From the NCBI GenBank assembly GCA_028280195.1, contig JANQMH010000061.1, positions 1-64,000 on the forward strand: a DNA stretch of 64,000 nucleotides, written 5' to 3'. The stretch's first letter is position 1. Every line of letters begins with the position of its first letter. Made by a program: the position numbers and the translations under genes. Below, one piece after another: positions 1-8,824 of the stretch. Under the pieces are notes generated by a model that saw only the letters and a program-made list of their open reading frames with translations, had not been told where the DNA came from and did not search any database. Origin of the DNA: Exilibacterium sp. GTDB lineage: Bacteria > Pseudomonadota > Gammaproteobacteria > Pseudomonadales > Cellvibrionaceae.

Positions 1-1453
1 CGGCGCCGGCTGGCTGCGGCCCTTTATCGCGATCCCGTTTCTGGCGCCGAGCTTTGCCCTGGCCATGGCCTGGGTGGCACTGTTCGACAACGATCGCATC
101 GGCGGCGGCATGGGCCTGCTGAGCGCGGCCGGCTATCGCGCCGGCGACGCGCTGGCCTGGGGTCCGCTGCCGGTGGTACTGGTGCTGGCCCTGCACTATT
201 TCCCGCTGGCTTATTTTCTGCTGGCGGCGGCGCTGGCGCGGCTGTCGCCGGCGCTGCTGGAGTCGGCGGCGCTGGCCGGCGCCAGCCGCTGGCAGGTGCT
301 GCGGGCAGTGGTGCTGCCGAGTCTGAAGCCGGCGCTGGCCGCCAGCCTGTTGATCTGTTTTGCCGAGGCCATCAGCAATTTTTCGGTGCCGGCCATACTC
401 GGCACCCCGGTGCGTTTCTTTACCCTGTCGACGCAGCTGTTCCGGCTGATTGAAAACGGCCAGGCCTTCCGCGGCTCGGTGTTGCTGCTGCTGTTGAGCG
501 GCCTCTGCCTGGTTTGCCTGACGCTGCTGTACCGGCGCTGGGGGCGCCAGCAGCTGCCGCTGTCGATTCGCGCCGCCGGTGCCGGCGCCGGTTTCAGGCT
601 CGGCCGCTGGCGCTGGCCGGCGGCGCTGCTGGCGGGCGGTTTTGTGCTGCTGGTGGCGCTGGCACCGGTGGCGGCGCTGCTGGTTTCCAGCCTCAGCCAC
701 GACGGCGGCCCACTGGCTGAGCGCTGGACACTGCACTACTGGATCGGCGACTCGGACCCCGGCATTGCCCAGGGGCAGAAAGGTGTGCTGCGGCTGCCGG
801 TGGTCTATGAGGGGCTGGCCGTCACGGTGCTGTTCGGCCTCTGCGCCGCGCTGCTGTCGGCGCTGCTGGCACTGATCATGGCGCGCTGGTGCCGGCGCCG
901 CCCCCACACCCTGCAGGCTTCGCTGGTCAACACCGCCTGCCTGCTGCCGGCCATGGTGCCCTCGATCGGTCTGGGCGCGGCGTTTCTGGCACTTTACGGC
1001 GCGCCCATCGGGCCACTGCCGGCGCTCTACGGCTCGCTCGGGCTGTTGATCATGGTGGGTATCGCGGCGACGCTGCCCTATGCCATGCAGAGTGCCTATA
1101 CCGCGCTGGCCTATATACCGCCGTCGATGGAGGAGGCCGCCCGGCTTGCCGGCGCCGGCCCGCTGCAGCGGCTGCGGGCCATCGTGTTGCCGCTGTCGAT
1201 GCGCGTGCTGCTGGCCGGTGTGGTGTTCAATTTCAGCCGCCTGATCCGCAACCTGGATCTGGTCGTGCTGTTTTTCACCCCCATGACGCCGCTGCTGGCA
1301 GTGCTGGCCTACCGTTTCAGCGTCGACGGTTTTCCCCAGTTTGCGCGCGCGCTGGCGCTGATCATCATGCTGGCAGCGATACTCGCCAGGCTGGCGGCGA
1401 CCCGCATCCAGGATTTTTACGAGCACGACCTTTATCGCAGGCGGGGTCCATGA
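1..1453 (+). CDS. ABC transporter permease, two-domain FbpB/ThiP type (5' partial)
   Basis: Inner-membrane permease of an importer, cut by the window edge; the frame is open from base 2. Two copies of the permease EAA loop that docks onto the ATPase are visible: 'ESAALAGASRWQVLRAVVLP' (near base 260) and 'EEAARLAGAGPLQRLRAIVL' (near base 1130). So the protein is a fused two-domain permease, as in the ferric iron, thiamine, and putrescine/phosphonate-type families. Many hydrophobic helices lie between the loops. The stop overlaps the start of the ATPase gene (ATGA), which shows translational coupling. The substrate is unknown because the binding-protein gene lies outside the window. The family call is firm; the substrate is not assigned. 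Confidence 0.9.
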   Translation, partial: GAGWLRPFIAIPFLAPSFALAMAWVALFDNDRIGGGMGLLSAAGYRAGDALAWGPLPVVLVLALHYFPLAYFLLAAALARLSPALLESAALAGASRWQVLRAVVLPSLKPALAASLLICFAEAISNFSVPAILGTPVRFFTLSTQLFRLIENGQAFRGSVLLLLLSGLCLVCLTLLYRRWGRQQLPLSIRAAGAGAGFRLGRWRWPAALLAGGFVLLVALAPVAALLVSSLSHDGGPLAERWTLHYWIGDSDPGIAQGQKGVLRLPVVYEGLAVTVLFGLCAALLSALLALIMARWCRRRPHTLQASLVNTACLLPAMVPSIGLGAAFLALYGAPIGPLPALYGSLGLLIMVGIAATLPYAMQSAYTALAYIPPSMEEAARLAGAGPLQRLRAIVLPLSMRVLLAGVVFNFSRLIRNLDLVVLFFTPMTPLLAVLAYRFSVDGFPQFARALALIIMLAAILARLAATRIQDFYEHDLYRRRGP

Positions 1454-3111
1454 TTGCACTGCAGGCGGTGAACTATCGCGCCGGTTCGCGGCATATTCTC
1501 AGAGATATCGATCTGCAGCTGGGGCGCGGCGAGTTCCTGGTGCTGGTGGGGCCCTCGGGCGCGGGAAAAACCAGCCTGCTGCGCCTGATTGCGGGGCTGG
1601 CCGCGCCGCTCAGCGGGCGGGTCAGCATTGCCGGACAGCTGGCGGCGGCCGGCGGCGCGGCGGGGCTGCCGCCGCAGCGGCGGCGCATCGGCTTTGTCTT
1701 CCAGGATCTGGCGCTGTGGTCGCATATGCGCGTAGCGGAGCATATCGACTGGCCGCTACGGCTGGCGCGGGTGGGCGCCGTCGAGCGCCGCCGGCGTGTC
1801 GCTGAACTGCTGGATATGGTGCAGCTCGGGGATAAACAGCGGCACTATCCCCACACCCTCTCGGGCGGTGAGCAGCAGCGCCTGGCGCTGGCGCGGGCAC
1901 TGGCCGGCAAGCCGGAAATACTCTTGCTCGATGAGCCCTTTGCCAGCCTCGACAGCCACCTGCGGGTGGAATTGCGGCAGTTGCTGCGCCAGCTGCACCG
2001 CGACTGCGGCACCACATCGGTGCTGGTGACCCACGACCAGCAGGAGGCGATGGCGCTGGCCGACCGCATCGCGGTCATGCGGGCCGGACAGCTGCTGCAG
2101 ATCGACTCCGCCGAGCGTATTCTGGCAGCGCCGGCAAGGCCGTTTGTGGCGGCGTTTTTCGGCTCGCCCCCCGGCTGCCTGCTGCCCGCTCTCGACAGTG
2201 GCGACGGTTACCGGTGCCTGGGCCAGCCGCTGCGCCTGGATCTGCCGCCGGTGTTTCGCCGGCCCCTCGAGGTTTACTACCGCCCGCAGCGCCTGCAGCT
2301 GCGGGCGCGGTCCGGCGGCGGCGCCAGCGCGGTCGATATTGTCGAGGCGCTGCCGCTGGCAGATCGCTGGCACTATCGCCTTCGCAGTGGCGGGCGCACG
2401 CTGAATGCGCTGGCCGCCGCCGGGCCCGGCAGCGCCGGCGGGCGCGCCTGGCTGAGGTTGCCGCAACGGCCCGATGCGGTTTTTTATTGCGGCGCGCCGC
2501 TGCGCGCCAAAAAGCTGCTGCTGGCGCGTCACGCCATGTCCGAGTGGAACCGCGAGGGGCGCCTGCAGGGCCGCGCCGATATCCCGCTGGCGGCGCAGGC
2601 TGCGGCACAACTGCAGGTTCTGCGCCGGCAGTTGCAGGGGCAGCGTTTTGCCAGAGTCGAGGCTTCGCCGCTGCGGCGCGCGCGCAGCAGTGCCGAAGCT
2701 GTCGCTCCCGCTGGCGGCGATATCGACATTGTCGCCGGCTGGCGCGAGATCGATGTCGGTTGCTGGGAGGGCCGCCTGGTCGGCGATCTCGATCCGCGCC
2801 GCTACAGCGCCTGGCGCGCCGGGCAATATACCCCCGCCGGGGGCGAGTCCTGGGAACAGTTCTGCGCCCGCATCGGTGCCGAACTGGAGCGCCTGCGCGC
2901 GCTCGATGGCGATACCCTGGTGGTCTGCCACGGCGGGGTGATTCGTGCCTGCCGGCAGTTATTGCTCGGCACCGGGCCCGACAGCCCGCAGCCGTTCGAC
3001 TATGCCAGCCTGCATACGTTCTGGCTGGCGCCGCCACAGCAGACCGCTGACAAAGAACAGGCTGCTGGAGAAGAGCAGGCCGCTGAAGAAAACGGCAAAA
3101 GAAAAAATTAA
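1450..3111 (+). CDS. ABC transporter ATPase fused to a histidine phosphatase
   Basis: A 553-residue protein. Residues 1-240 form an ABC ATPase: Walker A GPSGAGKTS (34-42), Q-loop 'VFQD', signature LSGGEQQ, Walker B LLLDEP and H-loop 'THDQ'. A TOBE-like region follows to about residue 345. From about residue 355 the same frame continues into a phosphoglycerate-mutase/histidine-phosphatase domain: RHA at 360-362 (the usual motif is RHG), then 'EWNREGRLQG', and the second catalytic histidine in 'VCHGG' (H494). A charged tail ends the protein. It begins at the ATG overlapping the permease stop. Coupling of transport to dephosphorylation of a phosphorylated ligand is inference. No frameshift is needed to join the domains. 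Confidence 0.88.
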   Translation: MIALQAVNYRAGSRHILRDIDLQLGRGEFLVLVGPSGAGKTSLLRLIAGLAAPLSGRVSIAGQLAAAGGAAGLPPQRRRIGFVFQDLALWSHMRVAEHIDWPLRLARVGAVERRRRVAELLDMVQLGDKQRHYPHTLSGGEQQRLALARALAGKPEILLLDEPFASLDSHLRVELRQLLRQLHRDCGTTSVLVTHDQQEAMALADRIAVMRAGQLLQIDSAERILAAPARPFVAAFFGSPPGCLLPALDSGDGYRCLGQPLRLDLPPVFRRPLEVYYRPQRLQLRARSGGGASAVDIVEALPLADRWHYRLRSGGRTLNALAAAGPGSAGGRAWLRLPQRPDAVFYCGAPLRAKKLLLARHAMSEWNREGRLQGRADIPLAAQAAAQLQVLRRQLQGQRFARVEASPLRRARSSAEAVAPAGGDIDIVAGWREIDVGCWEGRLVGDLDPRRYSAWRAGQYTPAGGESWEQFCARIGAELERLRALDGDTLVVCHGGVIRACRQLLLGTGPDSPQPFDYASLHTFWLAPPQQTADKEQAAGEEQAAEENGKRKN

Positions 3112-3233
3112 GCCCAAATTAAGCTGCCGCCCGCATTGCCAAGTCTGCCGGCGCTTGGCTATGGTTGCCGGACTGCAGTTCAGCAATATCACTTAATGCA
3201 TTAAGGACGGCAGTTCAATCCAGGGCGCGGACC

Positions 3234-4850
3234 ATGGGCGATACCGGCAAATGGTGGAAAGGCGGGCTTATCTATCAGATTTACCCGCGCAGTTTTATGG
3301 ATGCCAATGGCGACGGTGTCGGCGATCTCCCCGGTATCACCGCCAAGCTCGACTACATCGCAGATCTCGGTGTCGACGCCATTTGGATTTCGCCCTTTTT
3401 CACCTCGCCGATGCAGGATTTTGGTTACGATATTGCCGATTACCGCGGTGTCGCGCCGGTATTCGGCCGCCTGGAGGATTTCACAGCACTGCTCGACAGG
3501 GCCCACCAACTGGGTCTGAAAGTGATTATCGACCAGGTCATCAGCCATTCCTCAGATCGCCATCCGTGGTTTTTGCAAAGCCGCGAGAGCCGCGACAACC
3601 CCCGCGCCGACTGGTATGTATGGGCACCTGCCAGGGCCGACGGCGCGCCGCCGAATAACTGGCTGTCGCTGTTCGGCGGCAGCGCCTGGAGTTGGGATTC
3701 GCGGCGCCGGCAATACTACCTGCACAATTTCCTCTGCAGCCAGCCGGATTTGAACTTTCACAATCCGGCGGTGCGCCGCGCTCAACTCGACAATATGCGT
3801 TTCTGGCTGGAGATGGGCGTCGACGGCTTTCGCATGGATGTGGTGAATTTCTATTTTCACAGCGCCGGGCTCGAGGACAATCCGCCGGCGCCGGCCGGCG
3901 CGGCGGCGCTGACCTCGGTTTCGCGCGACAATCCCTACGCTTTTCAACGCCATCAATACGATATCAGCCAGCCCGAAAACCTGGCCTTCCTGCGCGAGTT
4001 GCGCGCCCTGCTGGATCAATACCCCGGCAGCGCCAGTGTCGGCGAAATCAGCGCCGATAACGCCCTGGAGTTAATGGCCCAATACACCGCCGGCAATGAC
4101 AAGCTGCATATGGCCTATACCTTCGATCTGCTGAGCGACCAGTGCAGCGCCGATTACATCCGCGCAGTGATACGGCGGCTGGAAAGCGCCATCGATGACG
4201 GCTGGCCCTGCTGGGCGCTGAGCAATCACGACGTGATGCGCTGCCTGAGTCGCTGGGGTGCGGCCGAGGATCCGCAGGCGTTCCCGCGCATTGCGCTGGC
4301 GCTGCTGCTGTCGCTGCGCGGCAGCGCCTGCCTGTACCAGGGCGAAGAACTGGGCCTGCCGCAGGCGCAGGTGCCCTACGAGCGCCTGCGCGACCCCTAC
4401 GGCCTGGCGTTTTGGCCCGCCTTCAAGGGGCGCGACGGCTGCCGCACGCCGATGGTCTGGGAGGCGCGGCCGGGCGGCGGGTTTTCCCGGGGCGAGCCGT
4501 GGCTGCCGGTCGACCCGCGCCACCTGCCGCTTTCTGTGCAGCGCCAGCGCGCGCAGGCGGACAGCACGCTGCAGGCGGCGCGCCGGCTGATTCACTGGCG
4601 CCGGCAACAGCCGGCGCTGGTTTCGGGCGACATCAAACTGCACGATAATACCGGCGAGATACTGTGCTGGTCGCGCCGCTGCGCGCAGCAGAAACTGCTG
4701 GTTGCGCTGAATATGGGTGGGCAGACGCGCCGCGCCGCGCTGCCGCAGGACATTGACAAGGTGCTGGAGGGACACGGTTTTTCCGGGCGCATCGAGCGGC
4801 GGGAAATCATACTGGGGCCCTACCAGGCACTGTTTGCACAACTGGTATAG
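3234..4850 (+). CDS. GH13 alpha-glucosidase / alpha-amylase family hydrolase
   Basis: A 538-residue (beta/alpha)8 glycoside hydrolase without a signal peptide, so probably cytoplasmic. The catalytic residues are in place: nucleophile D202 in GVDGFRMDVV, acid/base E271 in 'SVGEIS' and D333 in 'SNHDV'. The N-terminus 'WWKGGLIYQIYPRSF' is typical of oligo-1,6-glucosidases and alpha-glucosidases, and the length fits. The ATG at 3234 is preferred over 3165 because the family's conserved N-terminus starts there. The LacI regulator follows after 4 bases. The role is likely release of glucose from short alpha-glucosides. The exact linkage specificity cannot be read from the sequence. Confidence 0.93.
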   Translation: MGDTGKWWKGGLIYQIYPRSFMDANGDGVGDLPGITAKLDYIADLGVDAIWISPFFTSPMQDFGYDIADYRGVAPVFGRLEDFTALLDRAHQLGLKVIIDQVISHSSDRHPWFLQSRESRDNPRADWYVWAPARADGAPPNNWLSLFGGSAWSWDSRRRQYYLHNFLCSQPDLNFHNPAVRRAQLDNMRFWLEMGVDGFRMDVVNFYFHSAGLEDNPPAPAGAAALTSVSRDNPYAFQRHQYDISQPENLAFLRELRALLDQYPGSASVGEISADNALELMAQYTAGNDKLHMAYTFDLLSDQCSADYIRAVIRRLESAIDDGWPCWALSNHDVMRCLSRWGAAEDPQAFPRIALALLLSLRGSACLYQGEELGLPQAQVPYERLRDPYGLAFWPAFKGRDGCRTPMVWEARPGGGFSRGEPWLPVDPRHLPLSVQRQRAQADSTLQAARRLIHWRRQQPALVSGDIKLHDNTGEILCWSRRCAQQKLLVALNMGGQTRRAALPQDIDKVLEGHGFSGRIERREIILGPYQALFAQLV

Positions 4851-4854
4851 CGCT

Positions 4855-5898
4855 ATGAGAACCAAGTCGCGCAATCTGACTCTGAAGGACATGGCCGAGC
4901 ATCTGTGTGTTTCCACGGCCACGGTTTCCAACGCCTTTAACTGCCCCAGCCAGTTGTCCAAGGAGTTGCGCGAGCATATCCTCGCCGAGTGCCGCGCGCT
5001 CGGTTACCTCGGCCCCAACGCCGCCGCCCGCAGCCTGCGTACCGGCCGCACCGGTATTATCGGCGTCACGCTTTCCAACTATCTGAGCTATACCTTTACC
5101 GATCCGGTGGCCAATCAGTTTTTACAGGGGCTGGCGGAGATTTTTGAAGCGCGCGAATACAGCCTGCTGATTATGCCCTCGCGCGATCATATGAAAGAGG
5201 TCAAGGGCTATGAATCCTTTGTCGACGGCTTTATCGTTTACGGCCCGCCGCAGCAACAGACGCTGGAGCGGCTTATCCACCAGCATAAATCGATCATTAC
5301 CGTGGACTTTGAGATCGAAGGCTACCTCTCCGTCAATGTCGATAACTACAGCAGCGCCAGAGACTGCGCCGCCCACGCGCTGAAAACTGCGCCGCGGCAA
5401 ATCGCCGTGCTGGGCCTGCGGATGATTGATTGCAATCGTGTCTGCCGCATTCACGAGCAGCAACTGTTCGACGGCCAGTGCACGATCACGGTACAGCGCC
5501 TGCAGGGTTTTATCGATGCCGTGGAGGCCTGCGGTGCCTCGCTGCCGGGTGAAAGGATCTGGCATGTGCCGGACAATACCCATGTGCTCGGTTATCAGGC
5601 GGCGCGCGAGGCCCTGATGTGTTCGCCGCGACCCGACTTGCTGCTGTGTATGAGCGATCGCATTGCCCTGGCGGCGATTCAGGCGGCGCGCCACCTCGAC
5701 TTAAAGGTGCCGGAGGATGTGCGCATTACCGGCTTTGACGATATTCCCGAGGCCGGCACCCAGCACCCGACGCTGACCACGGTACACCAGCAGAGTGTCG
5801 GCAAAGGAAGAACAGCGGCGGAAATTTTTTTGGGCATTGAAGAAGAAAAAAGCGTCGTTCTGCCCACCGAGCTGATGGTGCGCGAGAGTTGTCCCTGA
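4855..5898 (+). CDS. LacI-family transcriptional regulator
   Basis: A 347-residue LacI/GalR repressor. The N-terminal helix-turn-helix reads 'LTLKDMAEHLCVSTATVSNA', followed by the hinge region near 'ARSLRTGRTG'. A periplasmic-binding-protein-like effector domain fills the rest and includes the family signature 'ITGFDDIPEA'. It starts 4 bases after the alpha-glucosidase stop, so the two are probably co-transcribed. It likely responds to a sugar and controls this gene pair and the downstream TonB receptor. A palindrome with a central CG at 6193-6206, just before the receptor, is a candidate operator. Confidence 0.93.
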   Translation: MRTKSRNLTLKDMAEHLCVSTATVSNAFNCPSQLSKELREHILAECRALGYLGPNAAARSLRTGRTGIIGVTLSNYLSYTFTDPVANQFLQGLAEIFEAREYSLLIMPSRDHMKEVKGYESFVDGFIVYGPPQQQTLERLIHQHKSIITVDFEIEGYLSVNVDNYSSARDCAAHALKTAPRQIAVLGLRMIDCNRVCRIHEQQLFDGQCTITVQRLQGFIDAVEACGASLPGERIWHVPDNTHVLGYQAAREALMCSPRPDLLLCMSDRIALAAIQAARHLDLKVPEDVRITGFDDIPEAGTQHPTLTTVHQQSVGKGRTAAEIFLGIEEEKSVVLPTELMVRESCP

Positions 5899-6192
5899 TT
5901 TCGCAATGCGGCAACAGTGTGAAAAAGAGCACCATTGCTTAAATATATATCGATAAAAATTTTTCTGTAAATTTCAAAAAAATATAAAAGCGTGAAGCAA
6001 AAAATTAAGATTAAGTTAAGCCGTTCGAACTATTGCCTTGGCGGATATTTTTTAGGTAAGTTACTTCTCGCGACTTAATCGTTCTAGTAGAAGACCAATA
6101 AATTAGTGTCAACAGGCCCTGGTTAAGGATTTCTCCAGTAGTGTTATTTCCGTGCCGATACATGATTGCCCGGAATGATTCTCTCACCGCCA

Positions 6193-6206
6193 TGCCTGCG
6201 CAGGCA
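6193..6206. promoter_or_regulatory. Perfect 14-bp palindrome, candidate LacI operator
   Basis: TGCCTGCGCAGGCA is its own reverse complement with CG at the centre, the usual geometry of LacI-family operators. It lies 62 bases before the TonB-receptor start and downstream of the lacI-type gene. The rest of the 5899-6268 gap is AT-rich and shows no gene and no clear terminator. Assignment to this regulator is inference. Confidence 0.4.
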
Positions 6207-6268
6207 GGTGTGCAGCGATAGACTCTGCGTCAGAAAAATAACAGCGATCGCCCAGCGAGGAGAACGAG

Positions 6269-8824
6269 ATGAGCTTAGCATTTCCACCGAAAAAACTACT
6301 GTGCGCCTGCCTGGGCGCGGCTGTTGCCGCGCCGCTGCCCGGCACCGCCCAGGAGCGCCAACCCTACGATGCGCTGGCGCTCGAAGAAGTGATCGTAACC
6401 GGGGTCGGCGGCGGCAACCCGCTGACCAAACTCGAATCCAGCGTCGCCATCACCACCAAGAACGCCGAGGATATCGCGCAGAAATCGCCGCTTAATTTAG
6501 TTGACCTGATCAGCGTGGTGCCGGGCTTCTGGGCGGAGAGTTCCGGCGGTGAATCGGGCGCCGGCAATGTATTTATCCGCGGCCTGCCCCAGGACGGCGG
6601 TTTTATTTTCATGCAGCAGCTGGAGGACGGCCTGCCGGTGCTGAATGAACCCAGTATCAATTTTTTGCCGGTGGACGGCTTTGCCAAAGTCGACACCACG
6701 GTATCGCGCTTCGAGGCGGTGCGCGGCGGCAGTGCCGCGGTATTTGCCACCGGCGCGCCCGGCGGCATGATCAATCTGGTTACCCGCGAGCCCAGCGATG
6801 TACCGGAGTCGCAGATCAAAGTACAGCTCGGCGACTACAACCATATCCGCAGCGATTTTTTCCACACCGGCCCTCTCAGTGACCAGTGGAATATGCTGGT
6901 GGGCGGTTTTTACCGCCAGGACGACGGGGTGCGCGAGCCGGGTTTTACCGCCAACCAGGGCTACCAGCTGCGCACCCGTCTGGCGCGCGACCTGGATAAC
7001 GGCCGCTTGTGGTTCGATGTCAAAAAGATAGACAACAGCGGTATTTTTTATCTGCCCATCGGTGTCAGCAACCCCAACCCCACCGGCGGCGCTTTCAGTG
7101 GTGAACCGAACTCCATACCCGGCACCGATGCGAGCGAATTCACCGCCACCAGTGCGGATTTTCAGCGCCTGCTACTGCGCCACCCCAATGGTGTCAACGA
7201 CCGGTCGCCGGATATGGCCGACGGTATCGGTGCGGACACGACGCAGTTTACCGCGGCGATAGAGCTGGAGCTGACCGACGGCTGGCTGCTGGACGGCAAG
7301 GCGCGCTATACCTCCGGGGATTTTTCCTTTATTTCGGGCATCTCCATCGGCCAGCCCACCTCGGCACAGGAACTGGTGGACGACCTGGTGGCTCAGGCCC
7401 AGGCGCTCGGCGGCAGCGCCGACCCGCGCTACAACGGCAGCAACGGCATCGATTTGAGCCAGGTCGCCGGCGCCGTCATCCACTATACCAACAGCGGCGC
7501 CGCTTTCGACCTGGCCAACCAGAACGGCAACGGCCTGGTGTACGAAACCGGCTTCTGGGATGTGCGCTGGGATGTGGAAAATTTCGTCACCGACTGGCGG
7601 CTGTCGAAAAGCTTCGACAGCCACGACCTTACCTTTGGTTTCTATTTCGGCCGCATGGAAACTACGGTGTTGAAAGACTGGGCCAATGTGCTGCACGATA
7701 TCAAGGAGGGCACGGAACTGGTCGATATCACCTTTGTCGATGCCGGCGGCGAGATTGTTGTCGACGCCGACGGCAATCCGGTGCAGCGCACCGAGAACGG
7801 TGTCTGGCGTTACGGTGTCAACTACGAACAGCGCACCGACGAGATGACCACTATTGCTCTGTATGTCTACGACGAGTGGCAGGTCAACGACGTGCTGCGG
7901 GTGGACTTCGGTCTGCGCTGGGATCAAAACGACTACAAGGGCACTTTCGGCGTGTCGCCGGGCTCGCAGGACTTCGACGCTAACGCCATCGATTCACTGT
8001 TTCTGGCCGGCGACGGCGTCGCCGTCGCCAATCCGGACCGCTTCGACGATTACGATCGCGCGCTGCGGGAAATTTCCTATACCGCCGGCGCCAACTGGAC
8101 GCTGACTGATGATCAGGCGGTATTCGGTCGCTTCAGTGTCGGCTACGACTTCCCCAAGGCGGTGGACACCATTCAAGTGGTGGTGCCCGCCACCGGCAGG
8201 TTGGTCGAAGCGTCGAAGGTGACCCAGCTGGAGGTGGGTTACAAGCTGTCGCTGGATACCTGGTCGGTGTTTGCCTCGCTGTTTTCCAGCGAGGTGGAGG
8301 ACCAGATCTTCAACGACAATATCGTGCTTGCCGACGGCACCCAGACGCAGCTGAACCTGCTCTATGGCACCGAGACGGTGGGCGCGGAAGCCGAGGTGGT
8401 GTGGATGCCGATCGACAATTTTCAGCTTGCCGCCACCGTCACTTACCAGGAGCCCGAATACCAGGACTTCGGCACCGTCACCGGCAATCAGGTAAGGCGC
8501 ATACCGGAGACCATCCTCAGTATTACCCCGACCTATCGCTTTGGCGGCGGCGGCTATGTGTACCTGACTTACTTCCACGGCGGCGAGCGCTTTGCCGATT
8601 TTGCCAATAATCTCGAGCTGCCGGACTACCAGACCATCGATGCCGGTGTGTCCTACAATATCAGCGAAAACCTCAATGTGCGCCTGCAGGGCTTCAATCT
8701 CACCGATGAAATCGGCCTTACCGAGGGCAACCCGCGCGGCAACGGCACTGAGTTCGGCAACCTGTTTACCGCACGGCCGATTCTCGGGCGCCACTATCGG
8801 GCGAGCCTGACCTGGGATTTTTAG
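6269..8824 (+). CDS. TonB-dependent outer-membrane receptor
   Basis: An 851-residue receptor. A signal peptide ends near residue 27 ('PGTAQE') and a TonB box EEVIVTG sits at about 39-45. The plug domain (about 55-175) contains 'NVFIRGLP' and 'FEAVRGGSAAVFATGAPGG', followed by a beta-barrel. The last residues, 'ASLTWDF', end in the aromatic residue needed for barrel insertion. A strong GAGGAGA ribosome site lies 5 bases before the ATG. The neighbouring GH13 and LacI genes suggest a maltooligosaccharide or other alpha-glucoside substrate, but nothing in the protein proves it. The end overlaps the convergent M14 gene by about 58 bases. Confidence 0.95.
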   Translation: MSLAFPPKKLLCACLGAAVAAPLPGTAQERQPYDALALEEVIVTGVGGGNPLTKLESSVAITTKNAEDIAQKSPLNLVDLISVVPGFWAESSGGESGAGNVFIRGLPQDGGFIFMQQLEDGLPVLNEPSINFLPVDGFAKVDTTVSRFEAVRGGSAAVFATGAPGGMINLVTREPSDVPESQIKVQLGDYNHIRSDFFHTGPLSDQWNMLVGGFYRQDDGVREPGFTANQGYQLRTRLARDLDNGRLWFDVKKIDNSGIFYLPIGVSNPNPTGGAFSGEPNSIPGTDASEFTATSADFQRLLLRHPNGVNDRSPDMADGIGADTTQFTAAIELELTDGWLLDGKARYTSGDFSFISGISIGQPTSAQELVDDLVAQAQALGGSADPRYNGSNGIDLSQVAGAVIHYTNSGAAFDLANQNGNGLVYETGFWDVRWDVENFVTDWRLSKSFDSHDLTFGFYFGRMETTVLKDWANVLHDIKEGTELVDITFVDAGGEIVVDADGNPVQRTENGVWRYGVNYEQRTDEMTTIALYVYDEWQVNDVLRVDFGLRWDQNDYKGTFGVSPGSQDFDANAIDSLFLAGDGVAVANPDRFDDYDRALREISYTAGANWTLTDDQAVFGRFSVGYDFPKAVDTIQVVVPATGRLVEASKVTQLEVGYKLSLDTWSVFASLFSSEVEDQIFNDNIVLADGTQTQLNLLYGTETVGAEAEVVWMPIDNFQLAATVTYQEPEYQDFGTVTGNQVRRIPETILSITPTYRFGGGGYVYLTYFHGGERFADFANNLELPDYQTIDAGVSYNISENLNVRLQGFNLTDEIGLTEGNPRGNGTEFGNLFTARPILGRHYRASLTWDF

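Noticed and set aside
1756-2931. A 391-codon minus-strand frame opposite the ATPase-phosphatase fusion
   Set aside because: All ABC and phosphatase motifs are on the plus strand.
3165-3233. An earlier start for the GH13 gene giving 23 more residues
   Set aside because: The added residues do not resemble the family N-terminus or a signal peptide.
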